Source: Clostridium sp. (GTDB taxonomy: Bacteria > Bacillota > Clostridia > Clostridiales > Clostridiaceae). From it: 64,000 bases of DNA. Positions 41,539 to 51,013 of the stretch are shown in pieces. The translations under genes were made by a program, and so were the position numbers. Position 1 is the stretch's first letter. Each line of letters starts with the position of its first letter. Under the pieces are notes generated by a model that worked only from the letters and a program-made list of their open reading frames with translations, ran no database searches and was not told the DNA's origin. The stretch covers positions 1 through 64,000 of the forward strand of contig JARIDB010000076.1 in assembly GCA_029257045.1 (NCBI GenBank), in the 5' to 3' direction.

Positions 41539-42750
41539 TTATATAGTCTTAAATTTAGGTAAACTATTATGTAATACTAGATTTGGATTTCCTGAAATTA
41601 GAGGAAGAAAATATTCTAAAGCTTCTTCTTTTATATTATTTCCAGAGCTATTAATTAAAGATGTAGGGAAGTACTTTACATTATTAGCTACTTTAGAAGC
41701 ATCAATTAAAGGATAAGTAACTTTATATGGAGAGTTAGATTCTCTTTTTATAGAAACCATATAACCATTATTATTATCTAATGAATATTTTAAAGCAGCG
41801 GCACCAACGTTAAAAGCTTCATCTATATCGACTTTTGAAGAACAGTGCATAGTGCATCTTTGAAGTATTCCAAGCTCTAAGGATTTAACCCTTGAAGTTA
41901 TTCCAGAATTAATTATAAGGTTTTTCAAGTAAACTCCAACACCACCTAGTTGACTATGACCAAACTTATCATTGTCAACAGAATTAGCTTCTGTTAAAAA
42001 GTTACCATTAGCTGTTTTTAATCCTTCAGAAACTACTATAAATACTTTGTTTTGTTTATTAAATTTTTCTCGTACATCTTCTAAAAAAGATATAACATCA
42101 AAAGCAATTTCAGGAAGATATATAAAATCAGCTACGGGTTTATTATTTATTCTAGCTAAAGAAGCAGAAGCTGCAAGCCAGCCAGTATCTCTTCCCATAG
42201 TTTCTAAAATAAAGATTCCATTATTAGTATAAACTGAAGAATCTAAATAAGTTTCTAAAGTAATTGTTGATATAAACTTAGATGCACTGCCAAAGCCTGG
42301 AGTATGATCTGTAAACATTAAATCATTATCTATTGTTTTAGGTATACCTATAAATTTAATATCTACTCCCTTATCTTTAGAATATTTACCTAGCTTGTCC
42401 ACAGTGTCCATAGAATCATTTCCACCAATATAGAAGAAGGCTTTTATATTATTTGAATTTAAAATATCAATAAGTTGTTCATATTCGTCTAAAGATTCAT
42501 TTACATCTTTCATTTTATATCTGCAAGAGCCTAAACCAGAAGATGGGGTATATTTAAACTCATTAATTTCCTCATTACTTAAATTAGATAAATTAATAAT
42601 ATTTTCATTTAAAATGCCTTCAATACCATTTAAACCTGCAAAAACATTTTCATAATATCCCATTTCTTTATTTTTTTCTAATAAACCAATAACACTTGAA
42701 TTAATTACAGCAGTTGGACCGCCAGATTGAGCAATTATACAATTCGCCAT
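41539..42750 (-). CDS. pfp: Pyrophosphate-type 6-phosphofructokinase
   Basis: 403 residues from the ATG at 42750, preceded by AAGGAG at 9 nt; an in-frame ATG 18 nt upstream lies on the site itself. PFK fold: AQSGGPTAVINSS, FYIGGNDSMDT, IPKTIDNDL, GFGSASK, METMGRD-like LETMGRDTGWLA. The nucleotide-pocket motif is GGNDS, with Asp where ATP-dependent enzymes have Gly (GGDGS); this Asp/bulky residue is the mark of the PPi-dependent type (EC 2.7.1.90). The exact donor should still be regarded as predicted. Phosphorylates fructose-6-phosphate in glycolysis. Monocistronic. Confidence 0.88.
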   Translation of the reverse strand: MANCIIAQSGGPTAVINSSVIGLLEKNKEMGYYENVFAGLNGIEGILNENIINLSNLSNEEINEFKYTPSSGLGSCRYKMKDVNESLDEYEQLIDILNSNNIKAFFYIGGNDSMDTVDKLGKYSKDKGVDIKFIGIPKTIDNDLMFTDHTPGFGSASKFISTITLETYLDSSVYTNNGIFILETMGRDTGWLAASASLARINNKPVADFIYLPEIAFDVISFLEDVREKFNKQNKVFIVVSEGLKTANGNFLTEANSVDNDKFGHSQLGGVGVYLKNLIINSGITSRVKSLELGILQRCTMHCSSKVDIDEAFNVGAAALKYSLDNNNGYMVSIKRESNSPYKVTYPLIDASKVANNVKYFPTSLINSSGNNIKEEALEYFLPLISGNPNLVLHNSLPKFKTI

Positions 42751-42930
42751 TAAGTTACACTCCTTCATATAAAATTACGTAATGTGATATACTTTTTAGT
42801 ATATTATATACTCTATATAATAATATACAATAAAAATTGTCAAAATAAAAGAGAAAAATTTAAAAAATATATCATAAATAATATATTTAAACATAAATAT
42901 TATAGTGTATTTCAAATTTGGAGGATTGTA

Positions 42931-43491
42931 ATGTTTATAAAAGAAGTTTGTTTAATAGGTATAGCTCTTGCTATGGATGCTCTTGGAATAACTATTAGTC
43001 TTGGATTAAATTCTAAGGTAAAAAGAAAAAATAAAATATTATTTATAATTTCCTTTGGATTATTTCAATTTATTTTTGCTTTAATAGGCGGAGTTCAAGG
43101 AAGAATATTTAATACATATATAATATCAATTCCGAATTTTATAGGAGGTGTAATTCTTTTTATTGTAGGATTTATTATGTTAATAGATGGGTTAAAAAAA
43201 GATGATTCAGATGATAAAAATTTAATTAGTAGATCAATGTATATAGTGTTAGGGGCTTCTGTTAGTATTGATGCTTTAGTTGTAGGGTTTACAAATTTTT
43301 GTAGATTAAGGTTTATAGTAATAAGTTTAAATTCTATGCTTATGGGATTAATAACTTTATTAATTTGTACCTTAGGATTTTATTTTTGTAAATATATAAG
43401 GAAGATAAAGATTATAGAAAAATATTCTGATTTATTAGGAGGTGGAATTTTAATTATATTAGCTATAAGAATGATGTTTTTAGGTGTTTAA
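42931..43491 (+). CDS. MntP-like manganese efflux pump (DUF204)
   Basis: 186 residues from the ATG at 42931, with TTGGAGG 6 nt upstream; the frame opens further 5' without a site. Six membrane segments in two inverted repeats, each opened by the family motif with Asp in the membrane: ALAMDALGITI and ASVSIDALVVGF. This is the MntP/YebN family exporting Mn(II). I looked for a yybP-ykoY manganese riboswitch in the 160 nt upstream and see none. Length and motifs also fit the sporulation protein YtaF subfamily, so MntP is not certain. Confidence 0.8.
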   Translation: MFIKEVCLIGIALAMDALGITISLGLNSKVKRKNKILFIISFGLFQFIFALIGGVQGRIFNTYIISIPNFIGGVILFIVGFIMLIDGLKKDDSDDKNLISRSMYIVLGASVSIDALVVGFTNFCRLRFIVISLNSMLMGLITLLICTLGFYFCKYIRKIKIIEKYSDLLGGGILIILAIRMMFLGV

Positions 43492-43546
43492 TATATGCTA
43501 TGTTAGTGATATAATTTATATAAGAACTAAACGTTAGGAGAATAAA

Positions 43547-43960
43547 ATGAGCTGGGAGAATTATTTGAAAGACAATGGAATTAGAATTACAAATGGAAGA
43601 ATTTCAATTTTAAATATAATAGAGTCTTCAACAAAAGGACTAGCAGCAGATAAGATATATTCTGAGTGTAAGAAAAATAATAAGAATATTAATCTTAGTA
43701 CTATTTATAGAACTCTTGAGATGTTAGAAGAAAAGAATATCTTAAAAAAAATAAATATAGATGGGCCTGCGATATTTGTACTAAAAAAAGAAGCTCATAT
43801 GCACACTTTAAGATGTGATATGTGCAATAAAAGTGTAGAGATACAATGTCCTATGGAAGAAATTGAGGAATCTATAAAAACACAGGCGGGTTTTAGCTTG
43901 ACAGAACATAAGCTTGAACTTAAAGGAATTTGTGATAAATGTAAGAATGAAAAAAACTAA
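43547..43960 (+). CDS. zur: Fur family metalloregulator, probable Zur
   Basis: 137 residues. N-terminal winged helix (RITNGRISILNIIESS, INLSTIYRTLEMLEEKNIL) and C-terminal dimerisation domain with two CxxC pairs (CDMC near 94 and CDKC near 132) for structural zinc, and His-rich sensing site (EAHMHTLRCD). The Fur family also contains PerR and Fur; the call as Zur rests on the convergent zinc-type ABC genes and a perfect 7-1-7 palindrome in their promoter. It starts after TTAGGAG. Ends in a shared terminator. Confidence 0.8.
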   Translation: MSWENYLKDNGIRITNGRISILNIIESSTKGLAADKIYSECKKNNKNINLSTIYRTLEMLEEKNILKKINIDGPAIFVLKKEAHMHTLRCDMCNKSVEIQCPMEEIEESIKTQAGFSLTEHKLELKGICDKCKNEKN

Positions 43961-43988
43961 GTCTATATGGTAAGACTTAGTTTTTTTT
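43951..43988. terminator. Bidirectional terminator, zur / znuB
   Basis: 14-bp perfect stem (AAAAAACTAAGTCT with AGACTTAGTTTTTT), T8 after it. It overlaps the zur stop codon. Confidence 0.92.
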
Positions 43989-43993
43989 CATTC

Positions 43994-44791
43994 TTATCTT
44001 CTTGTAAGGAACTTATTAACTATTATAACTACAAATAATGTGAATACTGAAGTTAAGGCAATAGTACCCCCAGGGGCACTATTTACATAGTAGGAAAGTA
44101 AAAGTCCAAATAATATATCAAACATTCCAAAGAATATGGATGAAATTAAAGTTGTCTTAAAACCTTTTGATAGCTGCATTGCAGTAGCAACAGGAACTAC
44201 AATAATAGATGAAATAACTAAAATCCCCATAACTCTTATAGACATTGAAATCGTAGCACCAACTAGTATTGTAAAAATATAGTTTATTAGTTTTACCTTT
44301 ATACCAGCTGTTTTAGCACCTTCTTCATCAAAGGTTATATAAACTAATTTATCATATAAAAATAGTAAAGATACTATACAAATAATGCCTATAACTAATA
44401 TCAATAATATATCTTCATTAGATACTGTTAATATACTTCCAAATAAATATGAATTGACTTTAGCCGAAGCCTTACCACTACTTATTAATAGTATAGCAAT
44501 ACCTAAACTTAAGGTTAAAACTATAGACATAACAAGTTCTGCATATTTTTTATAATAATCTCTTAAAAATTCTATTACTACGGCACAGAAAGTTGTAAAG
44601 AAAAAGGCTGTAATAATTGGATTAATACCAATAACCAAACCTATAGCAACTCCGGCAAAAGAAGAGTGAGACAAAGTATCGCCTATCATTGAATAACGCC
44701 TTAAAACCAAAAAATGTCCTATTAAAGGGCAAAGTATTGAAATTATAAGACCTGCTAAAAAAGCATTTTGCATAAAATTAAATTGGAACAT
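43994..44791 (-). CDS. znuB: Zinc-type metal ABC transporter permease (ZnuB class)
   Basis: 265 residues, ABC-3 family permease with seven to eight hydrophobic segments. Typical stretches: AGLIISILCPLIGHFLVLRRYSMIGDTLSHSSFAGVAIG at the N-terminus (split here by family motif MIGDTLSHSSFAG), DEEGAKTAG, and GILVISSIIVVPVATAMQ. Moves Zn or Mn across the membrane. The gene follows the ATPase gene by 26 nt. Zinc is inferred from the Zur neighbour and operator. No binding-protein gene (znuA) is adjacent. Confidence 0.88.
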   Translation of the reverse strand: MFQFNFMQNAFLAGLIISILCPLIGHFLVLRRYSMIGDTLSHSSFAGVAIGLVIGINPIITAFFFTTFCAVVIEFLRDYYKKYAELVMSIVLTLSLGIAILLISSGKASAKVNSYLFGSILTVSNEDILLILVIGIICIVSLLFLYDKLVYITFDEEGAKTAGIKVKLINYIFTILVGATISMSIRVMGILVISSIIVVPVATAMQLSKGFKTTLISSIFFGMFDILFGLLLSYYVNSAPGGTIALTSVFTLFVVIIVNKFLTRR

Positions 44792-44817
44792 AAAATCTAC
44801 CTTTCTTAATTTATAAA

Positions 44818-45489
44818 CTAAATAACTCTATCTAGTTTTGAATTTTTTTCTCTAAATTCTTTATATTCTTCAACTGTAAACAAAGCAATTTGTCCATTAT
44901 CTACTCTAAGAATATGAGTTGAATTATTTAGAGCAATATCGATGTTATGTTCAATTGAAATTATAGTTTTCTTATTAATCTTATTTAAGTTTCTTAATAT
45001 GGAATATATTTCTTTTTGATTAGCTTCATCAACACCAGTGGAAGGCTCATCTAAAATTATAATATCAGGATTTCCCATAAGAGCTCTTGCGATTAAGACT
45101 CTTTGCTGTTGGCCTCCGGATAGCATACCTAGAAGCCTATTTCTATATTCCTCCATATTGACATCCTTTAAGGCTATATTTATATCTATGTTCTTATCTT
45201 TTAAAGTTTTTTTGTGACAAGACAAAACTTCCTTTACGGTAATCGGAAATTGTGAGTTAAAGGAATCTAATCTTTGAGGAACATATCCAATTAATTTTGA
45301 ATTTATAGTAAGTGATCCTGAATTTGGTTTTAATATTCCTAGTATTAATTTTACAAGGGTTGTTTTACAACTTCCATTTTCGCCAACTATTGATAAATAA
45401 ATTCCATCTTCGATATTCAGATTAATATTATTTAAAATATAAGGTGGCTTATTAGAATATGAAAAACACAAATCTTTTATATCAATCAT
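44818..45489 (-). CDS. znuC: Zinc-type metal ABC transporter ATPase (ZnuC class)
   Basis: 223 residues from the ATG at 45489, with AGGAG 11 nt upstream; the frame extends further 5' but through the promoter. The P-loop reads GENGSCKTT, that is Cys (TGT) where GxxGxGK has its last Gly. Other sites are normal: GYVPQR Q-loop, LSGGQQQRVLIARAL, IIILDEPSTGVD, SIEHNID with switch His. AdcC-type ATPases of Gram-positive zinc importers, as I recall, also vary at this P-loop position (Ala), so it may be functional. Pairs with the ZnuB-class permease downstream and is controlled by a putative Zur operator. Confidence 0.87.
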   Translation of the reverse strand: MIDIKDLCFSYSNKPPYILNNINLNIEDGIYLSIVGENGSCKTTLVKLILGILKPNSGSLTINSKLIGYVPQRLDSFNSQFPITVKEVLSCHKKTLKDKNIDINIALKDVNMEEYRNRLLGMLSGGQQQRVLIARALMGNPDIIILDEPSTGVDEANQKEIYSILRNLNKINKKTIISIEHNIDIALNNSTHILRVDNGQIALFTVEEYKEFREKNSKLDRVI

Positions 45490-45520
45490 TTTATAATCAT
45501 CTCCTAGACAGTCTATCTTT

Positions 45521-45550
45521 ATTATATATGAAAATGCAAATGATTTGCAA
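45521..45550 (-). promoter_or_regulatory. znuCB promoter with putative Zur operator
   Basis: On the minus strand TTGCAA (45550-45545), 18-nt spacer and TATAAT (45526-45521). The perfect palindrome TGCAAATGATTTGCA (45535-45549, 7-1-7) covers the -35 and spacer. The 7-1-7 form is that of Fur-family boxes, and the neighbour is a Fur-family gene, so zinc-dependent repression is inferred. Confidence 0.75.
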
Positions 45551-45779
45551 CAACTTTTTGTGTTTATATGTAGATTTAACTTTCTTTTATATATTCTCAC
45601 CTAAATAAGGTTTTTTGAACCAAGAAAGTAATAATTAATATAAATAAAGGTAATAATTAATATAGTACAACAAAATGTTTACTTAAGTTGATTTATTATA
45701 TATATATTACCAATATAATATATTTAAGTTATAATGTAGAATATAAAGAAAATTTATAAAGAATATATTGGAGGAAAAA

Positions 45780-46178
45780 ATGGATTTTTCAAGTTTAGTT
45801 TTAATGGAAAAGGATAAGGAAACAAAGTTTATAACAAAGGAGTTAGGAAGTTTTGAGGTTGCAGAAGGCGCTTTATATGTAACTAAATTATTTGTTTTAG
45901 ATAATATAGTTAATTTATATTTTGATACAAATAAAGATATGGAAGAATGGGAGTATTCAGCTGTTTATGATTTGTTCAATTATGAATGTTTTAAAGATTC
46001 AGGTTTTGAAATTGAAGATTCACTAGATGAATATAATCCAACTTTCTTAATAAAATTTAATTATGATGAGGATTATGATAAGACGAAAGAAAAAATAGAA
46101 AAGGTAATGGTTTTAATAGAAGAGTCTATGGAAAAAGTATTTAAAGCTATTGAAGGAAAGAAAGAAGAATATATTTAG
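45780..46178 (+). CDS. DUF6762-like protein of unknown function
   Basis: 132 residues from the ATG at 45780 (TTGGAGG 5-6 nt upstream; a TTG at 45768 is part of that site). Acidic, soluble, with beta-rich first half (SLVLMEKDKETKFITKELGS, ALYVTKLFVLDNIVNLYFDT) and helical second half (EKIEKVMVLIEESMEKVFKAI). I recall this pattern as DUF6762, common in clostridia. No motif suggests an activity. It is 18 nt upstream of pepF, with which it is likely co-transcribed. Confidence 0.65.
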   Translation: MDFSSLVLMEKDKETKFITKELGSFEVAEGALYVTKLFVLDNIVNLYFDTNKDMEEWEYSAVYDLFNYECFKDSGFEIEDSLDEYNPTFLIKFNYDEDYDKTKEKIEKVMVLIEESMEKVFKAIEGKKEEYI

Positions 46179-46196
46179 AAAGGGGTTACTAAGATT

Positions 46197-47999
46197 ATGA
46201 GTAAAACTTTGAAAAATAGGTCTGAAATCTTAGAAAATGACAAATGGAAAGTTGAAAAAATATTTAAAAGTGATGAGGATTTCGAGAAAGCATTTAATGA
46301 GGTAAAAGAAGAAGCACCTGGTTTAAAAACTTATGAAGGTAAACTTAAAGATTCTAATGTTCTACTTGAGTATTTAGAAAAGAGTATTGAAATAAGCAGA
46401 AAAGTTGAAAAAGTATTTATGTATGCTCAGCTAAGATCCCATGAAGATACAGCAAATACTAAATATCAAGCTATGGCTAATAAAATAGAAGCTTATATGG
46501 CAGAATTTGCAGCTTATACTTCTTATTTTACTCCTGAAGTTTTATCTTTTGAAGAAGGAACAATTCAAAGACTAATAAGTGAAAATGCAAATCTTAAAGA
46601 GTATAGCTTTTTATTTGATAATATTTTAAAGGAGAAACCACATATATTAAGTAAAGTTGAAGAAGAACTTTTAGCTTCAGTTTCTGATTGCTTATCAGCT
46701 CCAGAATCTATTCATCATATGCTTAGTAATGCTGATATGAAGTTTGGTAATGTTATTGATGAAGATAAAGAAGAAGTAGAACTTACAGAAGGTAAGTATT
46801 CAGCTTTTATAAAAAGTAAAGATAGAGGAGTTAGAAAAGAAGCATTTAAAATGTTATTTTCTGAATATAAAAAATTAGAGAATACTTTTGCTACGACTTT
46901 AACTAGTTCTATAAAAAACTTTAATTTTGATAGTAAAATAAGAAAATATAATTCAGTTTTAGAATCTTCATTAAAACCAAATGATATTCCTCTTGAAGTA
47001 TATAAAAATTCATTGAAAACTGTAGATGAAAATATTGAATTATTACACAGATATATAGCTCTTAAAAAGAGATTGTTAAATCTTGATGAAATGCATATGT
47101 ATGATTTATATGTTCCAGTAATTGAAATAGAAAAAGAGCATATAGAGTTTAATAATGCTGTAGATACAGTTCTTCAAGGTTTAAAGCCTTTAGGGGAAGA
47201 ATATCTAACAATATTTAAAAATGGAATTGAAGATGGATGGGTAGATAAATACCAAAACAGAGGGAAAAGAGGAGGGGCTTACTCTTGGGGTGGCTACGAT
47301 ACTATGCCTTATGTTTTATTAAACTATAATTATACTTTAAATGATGTATCAACGTTAGCTCATGAAATGGGTCATTCTATACATTCTTATTACTCAAGAA
47401 AAAATCAACCATATATTTATGCGAGTTATACAACTTTTTGTGCAGAGGTTGCCTCTACAACAAATGAAGCATTATTAATTCATTATTTAATTGAAAAAGA
47501 AGAAGATAAAAACAAAAGATTATTCTTAATAAACCAAGAATTAGAACAAATAAGAACTACAGTTTTCAGACAATTAATGTTTGCAGACTTTGAATTATAT
47601 ACCCATGAAAGTTTAGAATCAGGAAATCCACTAACGGCTGAAGATTATAATAAAGCTTGGCATGATTTGAATGTTAAATATTTCGGACCATCTATGATAG
47701 TAGATGAAGAAATAGATATTGAATGGGCAAGAATACCTCACTTTTATTCTGATTTCTATGTTTATCAATATGCAACAGGTTACGCAGCGGCTTCTGCCTT
47801 TGCAAAATCTATATTGAATAAAGAAGAAAATGCTGTTCCTAAGTATATAGATTTCTTAAAGAGTGGTAGTAGTAATTATCCAATTAACATTCTTAAAAAA
47901 GCTGGAGTTGATATGACAACTTCAAAACCACTTGAAGCAACTCTTGACAGATTTAAAGAGCTTTTAGATATGTTAGAGGAAGAAATGAAATTAAATTAA
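46197..47999 (+). CDS. pepF: Oligoendopeptidase F
   Basis: 600 residues, M3 family zinc metallopeptidase. The catalytic site is AHEMGHSIHSYYSR (HExxH), near residue 387, with the third ligand Glu about 25 residues later in TTFCAEVASTTNEALL. The N-terminal helical half (oligopeptidase F domain) and length are standard. Cytoplasmic cleavage of 7-17-residue peptides is expected. AAAGGGG stands about 10 nt before the ATG. Confident family call. Confidence 0.96.
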   Translation: MSKTLKNRSEILENDKWKVEKIFKSDEDFEKAFNEVKEEAPGLKTYEGKLKDSNVLLEYLEKSIEISRKVEKVFMYAQLRSHEDTANTKYQAMANKIEAYMAEFAAYTSYFTPEVLSFEEGTIQRLISENANLKEYSFLFDNILKEKPHILSKVEEELLASVSDCLSAPESIHHMLSNADMKFGNVIDEDKEEVELTEGKYSAFIKSKDRGVRKEAFKMLFSEYKKLENTFATTLTSSIKNFNFDSKIRKYNSVLESSLKPNDIPLEVYKNSLKTVDENIELLHRYIALKKRLLNLDEMHMYDLYVPVIEIEKEHIEFNNAVDTVLQGLKPLGEEYLTIFKNGIEDGWVDKYQNRGKRGGAYSWGGYDTMPYVLLNYNYTLNDVSTLAHEMGHSIHSYYSRKNQPYIYASYTTFCAEVASTTNEALLIHYLIEKEEDKNKRLFLINQELEQIRTTVFRQLMFADFELYTHESLESGNPLTAEDYNKAWHDLNVKYFGPSMIVDEEIDIEWARIPHFYSDFYVYQYATGYAAASAFAKSILNKEENAVPKYIDFLKSGSSNYPINILKKAGVDMTTSKPLEATLDRFKELLDMLEEEMKLN

Positions 48000-48070
48000 G
48001 TATAATATAATATTTAAATAAGGTTAAAAATAAAACATTTAATATAATTGTTATATAAGTTTAAATTAAT

Positions 48071-48110
48071 AATAATGAGCAATTAATATAGCTATTAGTT
48101 GCTCATTATT
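48071..48110 (+). terminator. Hairpin between pepF and rhomboid gene
   Basis: Arms AATAATGAGCAATTAA and TTAGTTGCTCATTATT pair over 16 bp with one wobble. No long T-run follows and the next ribosome binding site begins 8 nt later, so read-through or processing is possible. Confidence 0.6.
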
Positions 48111-48127
48111 ATATTTAGGGGGAAGAA

Positions 48128-49117
48128 ATGAGAAATTTCAAGGAGAATTTTGAAAAAGATATTTTTGGTGTATTAACAAAAGAATTGAAATTTTATATGA
48201 AATATTATTTTAGTCATAGTTACAAAGAAAATAAGTGGATAAGTATCTTAGATTTAGAGGGATATTATCTTTGCGTTATTGTAACTGATTCTATAAATGA
48301 AGCAATAGATTACGTAGAAGCTATGGAATACCTTAAAGAAAACTTAAATAAAGGGATTATATTAAATTCTATAGTTTTAGATAAAGAAAATATTGTTGGT
48401 GTTGGATCTGATAAAATAGTTATTTCTAGTGAAAATAAAGATGTAACTTATTGTGGAGAAAATGCTAAGGGTTTGTTAAACGTAGTAAACTATGTTTTGA
48501 AGAAACAAAAGGCTAATAAAAAGAAGTTTGATTTTAAAAGATATAAAATTACTTATACATTAATATTTATTAATATTCTAATCTATACTATAGAAGTAAT
48601 ACTATCAGGAAATGCTTTTGATATTGATGTATATACTTTATTATTTATGGGAGCGAAATATAATCCTTTAATAGAAAGTGGAGAAATATATAGACTAATA
48701 ACCTCGAGTTTTTTACATGGTGGAATAATACATCTTTTCTTTAATATGAGTTCCTTAAAAATCATGGGAGAAGAAGTTGAGCTTATTTATGGAAAAATCA
48801 AATATATTTCAATTTATATTATATCTGCATTAGGTGGAGGGATTTTTAGTTTTATATTTAATGATAGAAGTGTATCAGTTGGAGCTTCAGGAGCAATTTT
48901 TGGACTTTTAGGAGCAATGTTATTATTTGGTTTACTAAATAAAGAAAAGATAGGAAAAGGATATACTAGAAGTATAGTACAAACTATAGGAATAAATATT
49001 ATATTAGGGTTTACAATACCGGTTATAGATAATTCAGCGCATATAGGTGGGCTTATGTTTGGGATTATAATATCTTTTATTATTTTTAAGATATATGGAT
49101 TTAATAATAAAATATAA
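48128..49117 (+). CDS. Rhomboid family intramembrane serine protease
   Basis: 329 residues. A soluble N-terminal region of about 140 residues is followed by the rhomboid domain with six to seven membrane helices. Catalytic dyad: Ser in GASGAIFGLLGAML (about residue 253) and His in NSAHIGGLMFG (about 304); the oxyanion residues HGGIIHLFFNM are also present. The enzyme cleaves transmembrane segments of other proteins. The N-terminal region (DLEGYYLCVIVTDSINEAID) is similar in layout to the extra domain of Bacillus GluP/YqgP but I cannot confirm homology. GGGGGAAG precedes the ATG. Confidence 0.9.
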   Translation: MRNFKENFEKDIFGVLTKELKFYMKYYFSHSYKENKWISILDLEGYYLCVIVTDSINEAIDYVEAMEYLKENLNKGIILNSIVLDKENIVGVGSDKIVISSENKDVTYCGENAKGLLNVVNYVLKKQKANKKKFDFKRYKITYTLIFINILIYTIEVILSGNAFDIDVYTLLFMGAKYNPLIESGEIYRLITSSFLHGGIIHLFFNMSSLKIMGEEVELIYGKIKYISIYIISALGGGIFSFIFNDRSVSVGASGAIFGLLGAMLLFGLLNKEKIGKGYTRSIVQTIGINIILGFTIPVIDNSAHIGGLMFGIIISFIIFKIYGFNNKI

Positions 49118-49327
49118 GATTAATATACATAAACTAAAATAGGAAAAAGGTGGTTTTTATAGATAAAATATTAAAGAATGATGCTTAAAAAAGGTTTTTA
49201 AATATCGTTTTTTAAGAGACAAGACCATTTTGTATTTACAAAAAGATAAGGAATGATATATAATGTTAATAAATTAATACGTATATATAAAGAAATAAAT
49301 CAATATAGCAATAATAGTGATATATAA

Positions 49328-50707
<1,380 letters not shown>

Positions 50708-50870
50708 CTTTTCTTAATTATTTTTTAATTATAAGTTTATATTTACATTCAATCTCTTTTTTGTGATAAATTATAAGTAGAAGGTTTATAATTTCTTAAA
50801 TTGGTTAAAATATAAAAAGTTATAAATGATAAAAATATCAAATCTTTAACATAAGATAATAGAATGTTAA

Positions 50871-50888
50871 TTAAATCTTAAGATTTAA
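50871..50888. promoter_or_regulatory. 18-bp palindrome upstream of glycosyltransferase gene
   Basis: TTAAATCTTAAGATTTAA is a perfect palindrome about 125 nt before the start codon, a candidate operator. The rest of the 306-nt gap is AT-rich with no ORF I can support. Confidence 0.3.
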
Positions 50889-51013
50889 AATATTGATTTT
50901 TAGTTATTATAGGCTTATATTAGTAAAGGTGAAAAGAAAGATTTTAAATATAAATAAAGATATAATTAATTAAGAAAAGTTTAAAAATTTCTTATTTTAT
51001 AGGAGTGAATGTA

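Noticed and set aside
42784..42930. yybP-ykoY manganese riboswitch ahead of mntP
   Set aside because: I looked for the conserved loop sequences and paired stems; the region is plain AT-rich sequence.
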